DNA of 64,000 bases from the NCBI GenBank assembly GCA_002721445.1, contig PBKN01000005.1, positions 219,689 to 283,688 on the forward strand, given 5' to 3'. Positions 10,354 to 20,654 of this stretch are shown piece by piece. The position numbers and the translations under genes were made by a program. Every line of letters begins with the position of its first letter. Within the stretch, counting starts at the first letter, position 1. The DNA comes from Chloroflexota bacterium (lineage in GTDB: Bacteria > Chloroflexota > Dehalococcoidia > Lucifugimonadales > GCA-002723415). The notes under the pieces were generated by a model, which was not told where the DNA came from, ran no database searches, and worked only from the letters and a program-made list of their open reading frames with translations.

Positions 10354-12858
10354 ATGGTAAACTCTAAAACTGATTTTGGATTTATAAAAGACACTCCTAT
10401 AGAACAAGAAATGCAGGCATCTTACCTTGATTATGCTATGAGCGTAATTGTTGCAAGAGCATTACCCGATATCAGAGATGGGCTCAAACCTGTTCAACGT
10501 AGAATTCTATATGCTATGCACGACCTTGGAATGCGACGCCCATCATCTTATAAAAAAAGTGCTCGATTAGTTGGTGAAGTTCTGGGAAAATATCATCCCC
10601 ATGGTGATAGTGCAGTCTATGAAGCAATGGTAAGAATGGCTCAACCATTTTCATTAAGAATGCCATTAGTTGACGGGCAAGGTAATTTCGGAAGCGTCGA
10701 CGGTGACTCTGCAGCCGCAATGAGGTACACAGAAGCTAGGTTAAGTCAAATTGCAGAAGAAATGCTAATTAACTTAGAACAAAACACAGTTGATTTTATA
10801 GAAAATTTTGATGGTTCTCTAAAAGAACCAGTCGTTATCCCTGCAAGGCTCCCTAATTTACTTGTCAACGGTGCCTCTGGAATAGCCGTTGGAATGGCAA
10901 CGAATATACCTCCACATAACCTTTCTGAAGTATGTAATGCTGTAATTAAATTAATTGAAAATCCTGAAATTGAAATAGAGGAATTAATTAAATCTGTGCG
11001 TGGCCCTGACTTTCCTACTGGAGGAACAATTATGGGAAAAGAAGGAATAATAAATGCCTATACGCATGGTAAGGGCTCAATAATTGTTAGAGGTAAATCT
11101 GAAATTGAACAATTAAAAAATGGTAAATATAGAATAATCATATCTGAGTTGCCCTTTCAGGTTAATAAAGCTTCATTGGTAGAAAGAATTGCAGAATACT
11201 CTAAGTCAAAACGAATAGAAGGAATAAGTGAAATCAGGGATGAATCTGATCGAGATGGTATGCGCATTGTATTGGAATTGCGTTCTGGATCCCAACCTCT
11301 TGTAGTGCAAAATAATCTATTTAAACATACTGCCCTTCAGTCATCATTTTCTGCAAACATGTTAGCTATAGTGAATGGTATTCCTCAAGTAGTTAATTTA
11401 AAAGTGATTTTAGAGCATTATTTAGAATACCGAAAAGAAATAATTAAACGTAAATCTGAATTTGAGCTAGCTAAAGCAAGGGAAAGAGCTCATATTCTAG
11501 CAGGCCTAAGAATTGCACTCAGTAATTTAGATGAAGTAATTCAATTGATTAGAGAATCTAAAGATTCTGAAGAAGCCAGAAATGGATTGATAACCCGATT
11601 TGGATTAGATGAAAAACAATCACAAGCAATCCTCGAAATGCAATTAAGAAGAATAGCAGCACTGGAAAGAGAACGCCTAGAAAATGAATATAAAGAATTA
11701 CAAGTAACAATCAAATGGCTTGAAGAACTACTAGGAGATGTAAGCAAAATACTAAATGAAATTAAAGATGAAACATTGGAGCTAAAAAAGAAATTCGGTG
11801 GCAAACGACTTACAGATATTAGCTATGAAGCTCATGAATTTGATAGAAGTGATCTTGAACCTCATGAACAAATTGTTATAACTCTAAGTAAAGCTGGATA
11901 TATCAAAAGAATACCTGCAAGTACATACAGAAATCAACATAGAGGTGGAAAAGGTGTCACAGGTATGAATATGAAAGAAGATGACCCAGTAGAACACATT
12001 TTAGTTATAGATACTCACGACAGGTTATTGTTTTTTACAAATACTGGAAGAGTTCTCTCTCTAACTTCATATGAACTACGTGCGGATACTGCTAGAAATA
12101 CCCGCGGAGTGCCTATAGCCAATGTTATTGCTCTAAAAGAAAATGAGACTGTAAGAGCTGTATTTGAAGTAAAAGATTTAAACCAAGAGGACACTTTCCT
12201 AATAATGGCTACGCGTACAGGGAAAATAGAAAAAGTTCCTCTACAAGAAATTTCCTCAATAAGATTATCCGGCTTAATTGTGATGAACCTTAAACCAAAA
12301 GATGAACTGGTTTCTGTAAGATTAGCTCAAAACAGTAATGACTTGATTATGGTTTCAGAGCAGGGCATGTCAATTAGATTTTCTGTAGAAGCATTAACCT
12401 CACACCATAGAGGAGCTGGTGGTGTTAGAGGGATGAAATTACGTGAAAAAGACAAAGTGATAGCAATGAATGTAGGAATTCCAGAGTCTCGTTTATTAGT
12501 AATAAGTAAGAACGGATATGGAAAAGTAACACCACTTGAAAACTACAGGACGCAAAACAGAGGTGGTACAGGTGTAAAAACTTCAAACATAACTAAAAAA
12601 ACTGGAGTGATTGCTTCAGCTCAAGTAGTTTCTGATGATAAAGAAGTATATATAGTTTCTAAAAAGGCTCAAATTATAAGAACTAATTTATCTGAAATAC
12701 GCAGTTTAGGAAGAATAACTCAGGGAGTTAGAATATTCAATGTAAAAGAAGGAGATTCAGTTTCCTGTATAACATGTGTTGATAATCTAGATGACAAGCC
12801 AGAGGACAACATTAAACAACTTAAATTACCATTAAAAGATAAAAAAAATAATAAATAA
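10354..12858 (+). CDS. gyrA: DNA gyrase subunit A
   Basis: [29 protein letters not shown]...[10 protein letters not shown]; GyrA-box-like QHRGGKG; C-terminal propeller repeats. Confidence 0.95.
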   Translation: MVNSKTDFGFIKDTPIEQEMQASYLDYAMSVIVARALPDIRDGLKPVQRRILYAMHDLGMRRPSSYKKSARLVGEVLGKYHPHGDSAVYEAMVRMAQPFSLRMPLVDGQGNFGSVDGDSAAAMRYTEARLSQIAEEMLINLEQNTVDFIENFDGSLKEPVVIPARLPNLLVNGASGIAVGMATNIPPHNLSEVCNAVIKLIENPEIEIEELIKSVRGPDFPTGGTIMGKEGIINAYTHGKGSIIVRGKSEIEQLKNGKYRIIISELPFQVNKASLVERIAEYSKSKRIEGISEIRDESDRDGMRIVLELRSGSQPLVVQNNLFKHTALQSSFSANMLAIVNGIPQVVNLKVILEHYLEYRKEIIKRKSEFELAKARERAHILAGLRIALSNLDEVIQLIRESKDSEEARNGLITRFGLDEKQSQAILEMQLRRIAALERERLENEYKELQVTIKWLEELLGDVSKILNEIKDETLELKKKFGGKRLTDISYEAHEFDRSDLEPHEQIVITLSKAGYIKRIPASTYRNQHRGGKGVTGMNMKEDDPVEHILVIDTHDRLLFFTNTGRVLSLTSYELRADTARNTRGVPIANVIALKENETVRAVFEVKDLNQEDTFLIMATRTGKIEKVPLQEISSIRLSGLIVMNLKPKDELVSVRLAQNSNDLIMVSEQGMSIRFSVEALTSHHRGAGGVRGMKLREKDKVIAMNVGIPESRLLVISKNGYGKVTPLENYRTQNRGGTGVKTSNITKKTGVIASAQVVSDDKEVYIVSKKAQIIRTNLSEIRSLGRITQGVRIFNVKEGDSVSCITCVDNLDDKPEDNIKQLKLPLKDKKNNK

Positions 12859-12862
12859 TTAT

Positions 12863-13219
12863 ATGGAAAATTCAGCCCAACTCCCATATGAATATCATGG
12901 TAAAGTAACGCTACCAAGCGAAAAAGAATCTATTAATTTTTCTCTAAATATAAATAGAGATGCAAAATCGATTGAATTAAATTTTTCTAAACCAATTGAA
13001 GAATCATCAAATTGGAAATGTACAGATATCAAAATTATTAGAAGAACTAAATTTGATGAAATTGTTTTCTTTACTCATGGAATACCTAAACCTTCAGTTC
13101 CTTTAATCTGGAAGATAAATGCTTCTCTTACTGATAAGACTGCTGCAGGAGTTGTAATTGCGCGAGAAAATGATAAAGGTGTAAAAGGCGAAAAAGGCTT
13201 TAAACTTACTTCAAAATAA
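12863..13219 (+). CDS. Conserved hypothetical small protein downstream of gyrA
   Basis: 118-aa ORF starting just after the gyrA stop, full-length frame; no recognised family. Confidence 0.6.
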   Translation: MENSAQLPYEYHGKVTLPSEKESINFSLNINRDAKSIELNFSKPIEESSNWKCTDIKIIRRTKFDEIVFFTHGIPKPSVPLIWKINASLTDKTAAGVVIARENDKGVKGEKGFKLTSK

Positions 13220-14282
13220 ACTTTTCACAAACTTTAGCTGCATCAAACATATCTGTAATGTTTACATATTCATCTAAAGTGTGCATATGATTAGCTCCCA
13301 TTCCAACTACAACTGCTTTAATTCTATTTTTACGAAATATATTCCCATCAGTCCCAGCACCAGAATCCTTTAATACAGGCTCTAATCCAATTTGCTTAAT
13401 GGCTTTTTTAACTTTAATAAATGTTGAATCTTCAGAATCTAAAGAATAAGTTTCAAAATCAGTATTTAAATTCAAATCAATCAAAGCATCAGGAAAATCT
13501 TTCTTCGTAGAAGAAACAGCTTCATTAATATTTGATTTTAATTCAATAATTATATTATTATCAGAAGTACGAAATTCACCTCTAATTATTACATCTTCAG
13601 GCACAGCGTTTCTTACAGTTCCCCCATCAACTAAACCTACATTAAACGTAGTATGTCCATCTAGTCTACCTTGTGGCATTTTTGACATAATATGTGAACC
13701 TATCAATATTGCAGACAAACCTTTTTCTGGTTCTACTCCTGCATGAGCTCCTTTTCCTTTAACAGAAATATCAAATGAAACATAAGTAGGTGACATTGAT
13801 ACAATACGATTAGGAGGACCTTCGCTGTCAAAAACTAAAGCTTCCTTAGATTTTATCTTTGTAAAATCTAAATTTCTAGCACCTAATAAAGCTATCTCTT
13901 CTTCTTTAGTAAATACCACTTCAATCGGATGAATTGAGCTTTTATCTTCTTTAACTGATTGTAGTGCCTCTAATATTGCAGATATTCCACATTTAGCATC
14001 TGCTCCAACAATAGTGTTACCTTCAGAAACAATTTTGTTCCCTTCAACAACCGGGACAACTCCTCTACTTGGCTCAACAGTATCCATATGAGCTGATAAC
14101 ATTATAGGATTAGCTCTTCCATCATTAGCTATAACATTACCATAATCATCTTTAAATACATTTAACCCAAATTCTTTAAGTAAATTAATTAGTTTTTCCG
14201 CAATAATATCTTCTTCTCCAGACGGGCTATCGATAGAAGATATTTCACAAAAAGTATTTACTATTCTATTTTTATTTATCAT
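13206..14282 (-). CDS. M20-family metallopeptidase (PepT-like)
   Basis: PIMLSAHMDTVEPSRGV, GADAKCGISAILEAL, FTKEEEIALLGARNLD, GAGTDGNIF. Confidence 0.88.
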   Translation of the reverse strand: MINKNRIVNTFCEISSIDSPSGEEDIIAEKLINLLKEFGLNVFKDDYGNVIANDGRANPIMLSAHMDTVEPSRGVVPVVEGNKIVSEGNTIVGADAKCGISAILEALQSVKEDKSSIHPIEVVFTKEEEIALLGARNLDFTKIKSKEALVFDSEGPPNRIVSMSPTYVSFDISVKGKGAHAGVEPEKGLSAILIGSHIMSKMPQGRLDGHTTFNVGLVDGGTVRNAVPEDVIIRGEFRTSDNNIIIELKSNINEAVSSTKKDFPDALIDLNLNTDFETYSLDSEDSTFIKVKKAIKQIGLEPVLKDSGAGTDGNIFRKNRIKAVVVGMGANHMHTLDEYVNITDMFDAAKVCEKFILK

Positions 14283-14310
14283 TTAACACATTTTCTTATT
14301 TAATTATTTT

Positions 14311-15420
14311 TTATTTATTAGAGGAAATAACAATTTTTTTCAAGGTGCATTTTTTTAACATATCTGCGTTAGGTGTTGGTAAATCTATTCCAAAAGGTTT
14401 AAAAGTAAGGTTTTCTGTGAGTTCTAATGAAGGTTCAGATAAATCTCTAACATAAAATCTAGAAGATGGAAATAAGTCTCCAGGATAAGTAAAGTTATCT
14501 AAAGTTGCCAATTCAACACATATAGATGAACCTACTGCACTTTCTAACATACCTCCTACCCATACTGGAATACCATTTTCTCTAGCTAACTTATTAATTT
14601 CAATTGAATTATACAATCCTCCAACTCTACCCGGTTTAATATTAATAAATTTACATGCATTTACTTTAATAGCATCCTGTGCTGATTTTATAGAAGTTAT
14701 ACTTTCATCTAGGCAAATCGGAGTATCTATACTTTTAGCCAGCTCAGAGTGGTCTAATACGTCAGCGAAATGTAAAGGCTGTTCAATAAAAATTAAATTT
14801 AATTTATCAATTTCTTTAAAAAGCGCTATATCTTCTAAAGAATAGCCTCCATTACAATCAATATGTAAAATTAAATCAGGAAAAGTGCTCCGGACTGCTT
14901 TTAAAACATCTAAATCCCAGCCTCTACTAACTTTAAGTTTGACTCTAGGAAAGCCAGCATCTACAGCTTTTTGAATATTCCCTAAGAGCATATCTATAGA
15001 GTCTTGTATTCCAAAATCAGCGCCTGCTTGGACTTCTTTACTCTTACCTCCTAACAATTTATGCAGAGGAGTTTTTGTGATTTTACTTTGTAGAGTCCAC
15101 CAACAAATCTCTAAAGCTGCTTTTGCAAAAGTATTACCTTTAAAAATGCTAAGCTTTTGATTAATTTGTTCAGCTGATTCAAATTCATGGTTTAATATAA
15201 ACGGTGCAAAAAATTCAGAAACATTATAGAAAACTGAACCTGCACTTTCAGGCAGATACATAGGTGCATATAAAGGAGAAGATTCAGACCAAGCTGTATG
15301 GTTCCCGCTTGTAGCTTTGACTAAAACAGAATGTATTTCAGGATCTTCACCATATGCAGTCCTCCAAGGATAAATTAGAGGCATTGCAACTTGATAGACT
15401 TCAAATTTTTCAATACGCAT
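14311..15420 (-). CDS. Enolase superfamily (mandelate racemase/muconate lactonizing-type, OSB synthase-like)
   Basis: RVKLKVSRGWDLDVLKAVRSTFPDLILHIDCNGGYS, FIEQPL, CLDESI, NIKPGRVGG, WVGGMLESAVG. Confidence 0.88.
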   Translation of the reverse strand: MRIEKFEVYQVAMPLIYPWRTAYGEDPEIHSVLVKATSGNHTAWSESSPLYAPMYLPESAGSVFYNVSEFFAPFILNHEFESAEQINQKLSIFKGNTFAKAALEICWWTLQSKITKTPLHKLLGGKSKEVQAGADFGIQDSIDMLLGNIQKAVDAGFPRVKLKVSRGWDLDVLKAVRSTFPDLILHIDCNGGYSLEDIALFKEIDKLNLIFIEQPLHFADVLDHSELAKSIDTPICLDESITSIKSAQDAIKVNACKFINIKPGRVGGLYNSIEINKLARENGIPVWVGGMLESAVGSSICVELATLDNFTYPGDLFPSSRFYVRDLSEPSLELTENLTFKPFGIDLPTPNADMLKKCTLKKIVISSNK

Positions 15421-15461
15421 TAGAACTCACAATATTCAATCATATAATTTTAATATAAAGA

Positions 15462-16394
15462 TTAACTTTTCAAACCAGTATGATGCAATGCCTGATCAAC
15501 AATATCTACACCAACTCTTTCACTATGAGCAGCTAATAACTGTTTAGTCATTGGACCCGGCTTTCCATCTCCAATCAATCTATTGTCAATAGAATTTACA
15601 GGAGTAATTCTAGGGCTTGTTCTAGTAAAGAAAACTTCATCTGCAGTATAAATATCATATGGCTGTAAATCCTCTTCAACAACTTGAATACCTATGTTAT
15701 TTGCAACTTCCATTACTGTTCGCCTAGAAACACCCCATAAAATACTTGTACCTTTAGGTGTTTTTAGAACGCCATCTTTAACTAAAAACACATTATATCC
15801 ACTTCCTTCAGTTAAATTTCCATTTCCATCCATTAGTACTGGCAAAGCTTTAGGGTCAACATCTTTAGCCTCTAATTCAGCCAAAACAAAATTCATTCTA
15901 TTATGGTGTTTCACTTTAGGGTCCATCATATCAGTGGAATAGCTTCTAGTTTTTGCTATTACAGCCTTAACTCCATCTACATAAGCATTAGCAAACGCTG
16001 CAAAATTCACAGGTTTAATAGAAATACATACCGTTGGAATCGAATCATTAACAGCACCGACTCCACGAGTTACCCAAGGATGAATTGTAAAATCCCCAGC
16101 TTCTTCTAAATATTTATGATTCCTCTGAACAGCTTCCTCGCAAACAGAAGTCATGTCTTCTGAAGTCATACCAGGGTCAATCCTTACATACTGTAAAGAC
16201 CTATACATTCGATCTATATGGTGATCTAAAGCAAAAGGTTTTCCATTAAATGTACGACCTATATCAAATACGACATCAGCTAATGTAAAACCTCTGTCTT
16301 CAGGATTTATCATTACTTCTCTATAAGGTATCCAATCACCATTAAAATAAGTTTCAAAATTTGAATAATCTACCTTGTAGTCTGCGCTAACCAT
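15462..16394 (-). CDS. Class IV aminotransferase (branched-chain aminotransferase-like)
   Basis: EDRGFTLADVVFDIGRTF, PKVKHHNRMNFVLAELEAK, TEGSGYNVFLVKDGVLKTP. ATG at 16394 preferred (SD aaggag) over TTG at 16400. Confidence 0.88.
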   Translation of the reverse strand: MVSADYKVDYSNFETYFNGDWIPYREVMINPEDRGFTLADVVFDIGRTFNGKPFALDHHIDRMYRSLQYVRIDPGMTSEDMTSVCEEAVQRNHKYLEEAGDFTIHPWVTRGVGAVNDSIPTVCISIKPVNFAAFANAYVDGVKAVIAKTRSYSTDMMDPKVKHHNRMNFVLAELEAKDVDPKALPVLMDGNGNLTEGSGYNVFLVKDGVLKTPKGTSILWGVSRRTVMEVANNIGIQVVEEDLQPYDIYTADEVFFTRTSPRITPVNSIDNRLIGDGKPGPMTKQLLAAHSERVGVDIVDQALHHTGLKS

Positions 16395-16557
16395 TATCAA
16401 TCTCCTTAACTAAATTAACAATCTTTTCTTTCTTCAGGTGTTTTTACTCTATATAAACATTATCTAATAATTAATATGGTACTTATGAAGTAATTTTAAA
16501 TAATTTTTAAATTATATTACAAGTTGAAAATATTAACGTCAATACACTTGTCATAGC

Positions 16558-16586
16558 TTGACAAACTTTAAAAACTAAATTAACAT
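16558..16586 (+). promoter_or_regulatory. Putative sigma70 promoter upstream of the ABC substrate-binding protein
   Basis: TTGACA (16558-16563), 17-nt spacer, TAACAT (16581-16586); -35 overlaps inverted repeat TTGTCA-TAGCT-TGACAA (16548-16564). Confidence 0.45.
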
Positions 16587-16664
16587 GACCAATACTCAAA
16601 AAGTTTGTAATTTTGTATTTATTACAGTTAAAAATTGGAAAATTTAAATCTAAGGAGGATTATA

Positions 16665-18584
16665 ATGAAGAAAAAATTATTATGGTTAGTACCATTAACT
16701 ATAATTGGTTCTTTACTTCTAGTCGCTTGTGGATCTGACGACGAGGAAGTTGCAGCACCTGCTGCACCTGCACCTCAAGGTAAGTCAGAACCTGTAGCTG
16801 GTGGAGTAGCCACAGCCGTAGTTCCTACTGCAGCACCTGCAGCAGCAGCACCTACTGCTCGACCTGCACCTAAGCAAGACAAGTCTGCACCTAGTGCCGC
16901 TATGTATCAAGATGGAAGCTCAATAGCTGACATTCTTGCTGGACCGGCAATTGGAGACATTGACAGCGAAAAGTTTAATAAAGACCGATTTGGTGGAACA
17001 TTGAGATGGGTTCCTCAAGGAAATGTACCTAACTTAGACGGTATGTTATCCGGTACTGCTGTTGGTAGAGGTGTTTCTTGGCACTTCTGGGAATCATTAG
17101 CTCAATGGGATGGAAGCGGAGCACTTAAAGGTGACTTAGCTGACGTCTGGACTATTGCTGAAGACAGCGATGGTGCTCATTATTCATTTACTTTAAGAGA
17201 CGGTCGAAGCTGGCATGATGGAGGTCAACCTACATCTGAAGACGTTAAAGCATCTTTTGCTAGATATCTTGGAAAAGATGGCTCCTTTGGTCCATCAATT
17301 AATGACCGCTTAAAAGGTGGAACAGTAGATACAGCTTTTGAAATAGTTAATGACGATCAATTCATCATTCACTTAACTGAACCTACTGGTCTTTTACTAA
17401 TGGCTCTAGGATATGTTGGAGGTACTCAGCCTCAAATTATGCCTAAAGCTACTGTAGATAAATATATGACAGAGCTTGCTCAAGAATTTAATGCATCTGG
17501 TCCTTATAAGTTTATTAGCTGGGACCAAGGAAATGATGTAGTTCTAGATAGATACGATGCTTATGTTCCTAGGGCAGAGACTCCTAGCTACAGAGCTGGA
17601 GCAAAACTAGGATATTTTGCAAGACTACATACAATTGAAATTCCTGACCAAGAAACTCGCGTTGCTGCACTAATAACTGGTGAAGTAGACTCTCTTGATG
17701 TTATTTCTGGTGACTTCTACGAAGAAGCTATGAAACATCAAGATAAAATAGGAATTCACGTTGGTAACCCTGGAGCTCAGCCAGATATTGGATTTAACAC
17801 TGGTAGCCCTCTAACTGGATTTACTGATCAAGGTAGGCTAATGAGAAGAGCTATACGTGCAGCTATTGATGCTGAAGAGGTTATGAAAGGTTATGGAGAA
17901 AAGAGTTTATGGACTCTATGCCCATCCTTACAGCACTGTGGAGTTGCATGGGAAGAAGCTAGTAAAAATGAAGAATTATATAACCAAAATGATGCTGCTA
18001 AAGCTAAAGCATTATTGGAAGAAGCGGGTTATAATGGAGAGGAAATTATAATTCTTGACCCTACTGACTTCCCAACTATTCACCCACAAGCTCCAGTATT
18101 ACTAGAGCAATTAAAAGCTGTTGGTATTAATGCTAAAATTTATGCTACTGACTGGTCTGGACAAATTGGAATGTTAAGTAAAGCTGAAGGTTGGCATATA
18201 TTCACTAACTGGAATAGCTCTAACTTATACCACCCTCTAGTTGCTACTCACTATAGAACAACTGATGGTACAACCAATACAGAAACTCTTGGAGTTGCTG
18301 GATATCCATACGGAGTAGGATATGATACTGGTGATAAAATGCATCAATTAAGAAAAGATTTTGCTAATGCTAAGAACAGAGCTGAAGAGCTTGTAATTAC
18401 AAAAGCAATGGCTGATCTTGCATGGGCTGACCCTCGAAGAGTTCACTTCGGTCAATTCTTCCAACTTAGACTTCACAACAAAAATGTTCGTGATTCAGAT
18501 GTAAGAGGACATCCTGTTGGTTCACCACTATACCTTAACCAATGGTGGGGTGATGCTTCAAAAAGAGCTGAAGTACCTAAATAA
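16665..18584 (+). CDS. Peptide-type ABC transporter substrate-binding lipoprotein (SBP family 5)
   Basis: Lipobox LLVACG, Ala/Pro-rich linker, then GGTLRWVPQGNVPNLDGM...SWHDGGQPTSEDVKASFARYL. SD aaggagg before ATG 16665. Confidence 0.93.
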   Translation: MKKKLLWLVPLTIIGSLLLVACGSDDEEVAAPAAPAPQGKSEPVAGGVATAVVPTAAPAAAAPTARPAPKQDKSAPSAAMYQDGSSIADILAGPAIGDIDSEKFNKDRFGGTLRWVPQGNVPNLDGMLSGTAVGRGVSWHFWESLAQWDGSGALKGDLADVWTIAEDSDGAHYSFTLRDGRSWHDGGQPTSEDVKASFARYLGKDGSFGPSINDRLKGGTVDTAFEIVNDDQFIIHLTEPTGLLLMALGYVGGTQPQIMPKATVDKYMTELAQEFNASGPYKFISWDQGNDVVLDRYDAYVPRAETPSYRAGAKLGYFARLHTIEIPDQETRVAALITGEVDSLDVISGDFYEEAMKHQDKIGIHVGNPGAQPDIGFNTGSPLTGFTDQGRLMRRAIRAAIDAEEVMKGYGEKSLWTLCPSLQHCGVAWEEASKNEELYNQNDAAKAKALLEEAGYNGEEIIILDPTDFPTIHPQAPVLLEQLKAVGINAKIYATDWSGQIGMLSKAEGWHIFTNWNSSNLYHPLVATHYRTTDGTTNTETLGVAGYPYGVGYDTGDKMHQLRKDFANAKNRAEELVITKAMADLAWADPRRVHFGQFFQLRLHNKNVRDSDVRGHPVGSPLYLNQWWGDASKRAEVPK

Positions 18585-18609
18585 TCACTATATAATTTAA
18601 TAGGATTAT

Positions 18610-18647
18610 AAAAAACCCAGCGTATAATAATATACGCTGGGTTTTTT
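18610..18647 (+). terminator. Rho-independent terminator after the substrate-binding protein
   Basis: AAAAAACCCAGCGTATA-ATAA-TATACGCTGGGTTTTTT. Confidence 0.92.
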
Positions 18648-18730
18648 ACTATTTTTGATTGTTCTAAACTTATAATAATGTTATAATCTCGATTAATAAA
18701 TTCTTAATAGAAATCAAGGTAATCTAAGAT

Positions 18731-19687
18731 ATGCTCCCATATATTACGCGTAGAGTATTAGCTAGTATACCAGTGTTAGTGGTTCTTGCTTCATTAACAT
18801 TTTTTTTACTCAGATTAGTTCCTGGAGATCCAGCTACCTTAATAGCTGGACATGAAGCTACTCCTGAAGAATATCAATTCGTTAAAGAAAATCTAGGTCT
18901 TGATAAGCCTGTACATATGCAATTATGGACATGGGTATCTAACATGGCTCAGGGAAATTTTGGGAAATCTCTTAGATCTGGCCTTCCAGTCTTTGATTTA
19001 ATTAAAGGACGACTAGAGCCTACGCTTTCATTAACAGTAACGACTCAATTATTGGCAATGTTAATTGCGATACCCTTAGGTGTAATAGCTGCCTGGAAAG
19101 CAAACACTATAATAGATCGTTTAATAATGCTATTTTGCGCTATAGCTTTTTCTGTTCCAGTATTTTGGCTTGGATACATTTTTATATGGTTATTTGGATT
19201 GTGGGCTTTTGGAAGAGATGAAGCGATACTTCCTGTTGCGACATTTGTACCTATAGGAGAAGACCCTTGGGAATTTCTTAGACATATGATTCTACCCGTA
19301 GTATCCCTAGGACTTTTAGTATTAGCTGGAATTGCCAGAATGACACGTGCTAGTGTTTTAGAAGTTTTAAAAGAAGATTATATTCGCACTGCTAGAGCAA
19401 AAGGACTAGGTGAGCGAATTGTACTTATAAGACATGCATTAAGAAATGCCTCCCTTCCTATAATAACTATAATAGGTCTAGGCCTTGCAGGATTATTATC
19501 AGGTGCTGTTGTTACTGAAAATGTATATGCAATACCTGGATTAGGCAGAATGGCTGCTGAAGCTATATCGACTAGAGACTATCCTATTATTCAAGGCTTA
19601 ATAATACTTATTGGAGCTGCATACGTATATATTAATTTAATAATTGATATTGCATATGCATTTTTAGACCCAAGGATTAGATATTAA
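18731..19687 (+). CDS. ABC transporter permease (DppB-like)
   Basis: MLPYITRRVLASIPVLVVLASLTFFLLRLVPGDPA; DYIRTARAKGL EAA loop. Confidence 0.95.
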   Translation: MLPYITRRVLASIPVLVVLASLTFFLLRLVPGDPATLIAGHEATPEEYQFVKENLGLDKPVHMQLWTWVSNMAQGNFGKSLRSGLPVFDLIKGRLEPTLSLTVTTQLLAMLIAIPLGVIAAWKANTIIDRLIMLFCAIAFSVPVFWLGYIFIWLFGLWAFGRDEAILPVATFVPIGEDPWEFLRHMILPVVSLGLLVLAGIARMTRASVLEVLKEDYIRTARAKGLGERIVLIRHALRNASLPIITIIGLGLAGLLSGAVVTENVYAIPGLGRMAAEAISTRDYPIIQGLIILIGAAYVYINLIIDIAYAFLDPRIRY

Positions 19688-20649
19688 TGTTTAAACAAAC
19701 AACAAGTAATACTTTTATTGAAGCCTTTAGAGAAAGTCCACTAGGGTTTATAATTGGCATTATTGATTATTTAATCTCAATAATTAAAAATCCAAAAATT
19801 CTTCTAAGAAATATAAAACAACAACCAACAATGGCTTCAGGTATTATTATTATTGTTCTAATGATAATAATAAGCTTATTCTCACCCATTTTGATGACGT
19901 ACGATCCAAATGATGTTGAAATGGATGATAGATTTCAACCTCCTGGTGAAAAATCTGAAGAAACTGGTAGAACATATTGGTTTGGTTCTGATGCATTTGG
20001 TAGAGATATATATAGTAGAACTATAGATGGAGGAAAAGTTTCGTTATTTATAGGATTTGCTGTTGCCTCTTTAAGTGTTTTACTTGGTGCAATTTTCGGC
20101 TCCATAGCAGGATATTTTCGTATGATTGATTCAGTATTAATGAGAGTTATGGATGGAATTATGGCTATTCCTAGCTTATTATTAGCTATAGCATTAATGA
20201 TGCTGCTGCAACCAGGAGTATGGACTGTTATTACTGCAATAGTCATTGTTGACACGCCCAGGATGACAAGAGTAGCAAGGGCATCTGTTCTTAGTTTAAG
20301 AGAACAAGTCTACATTGAAGCCGCAAAAGCAGTAGGAGCAGGATATGTTAGAATAATTGGTAGGCACATAATCCCCAACCTTATAGCCCCTTTAATCATC
20401 ATGGGAACTTTTGTAGCAGCTGGAGCAATGTTAACAGAAGCGTATCTAAGCTTTCTCGGAGCTGGAGTACCTCCTTCAACTCAAGCTACTTGGGGTAATG
20501 TTATGGCTGAAGGAAGAGGATTTATACATAAAGCCATGTGGGTAATATTTTACCCTGGTTTGTTTTTAGCAATTGCAGTTACATCTATCAATTTAATGGG
20601 TGATGGACTTAGGGATATGCTAGATCCAAAACTAAGACGTAGACTATAG
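19687..20649 (+). CDS. ABC transporter permease (DppC-like)
   Basis: YWFGSDAFGRDIYSRTIDGGKVSLFIG; YIEAAKAVGAGYVRIIGRHIIPN. Confidence 0.95.
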   Translation: MFKQTTSNTFIEAFRESPLGFIIGIIDYLISIIKNPKILLRNIKQQPTMASGIIIIVLMIIISLFSPILMTYDPNDVEMDDRFQPPGEKSEETGRTYWFGSDAFGRDIYSRTIDGGKVSLFIGFAVASLSVLLGAIFGSIAGYFRMIDSVLMRVMDGIMAIPSLLLAIALMMLLQPGVWTVITAIVIVDTPRMTRVARASVLSLREQVYIEAAKAVGAGYVRIIGRHIIPNLIAPLIIMGTFVAAGAMLTEAYLSFLGAGVPPSTQATWGNVMAEGRGFIHKAMWVIFYPGLFLAIAVTSINLMGDGLRDMLDPKLRRRL

Positions 20650-20654
20650 AGTAA

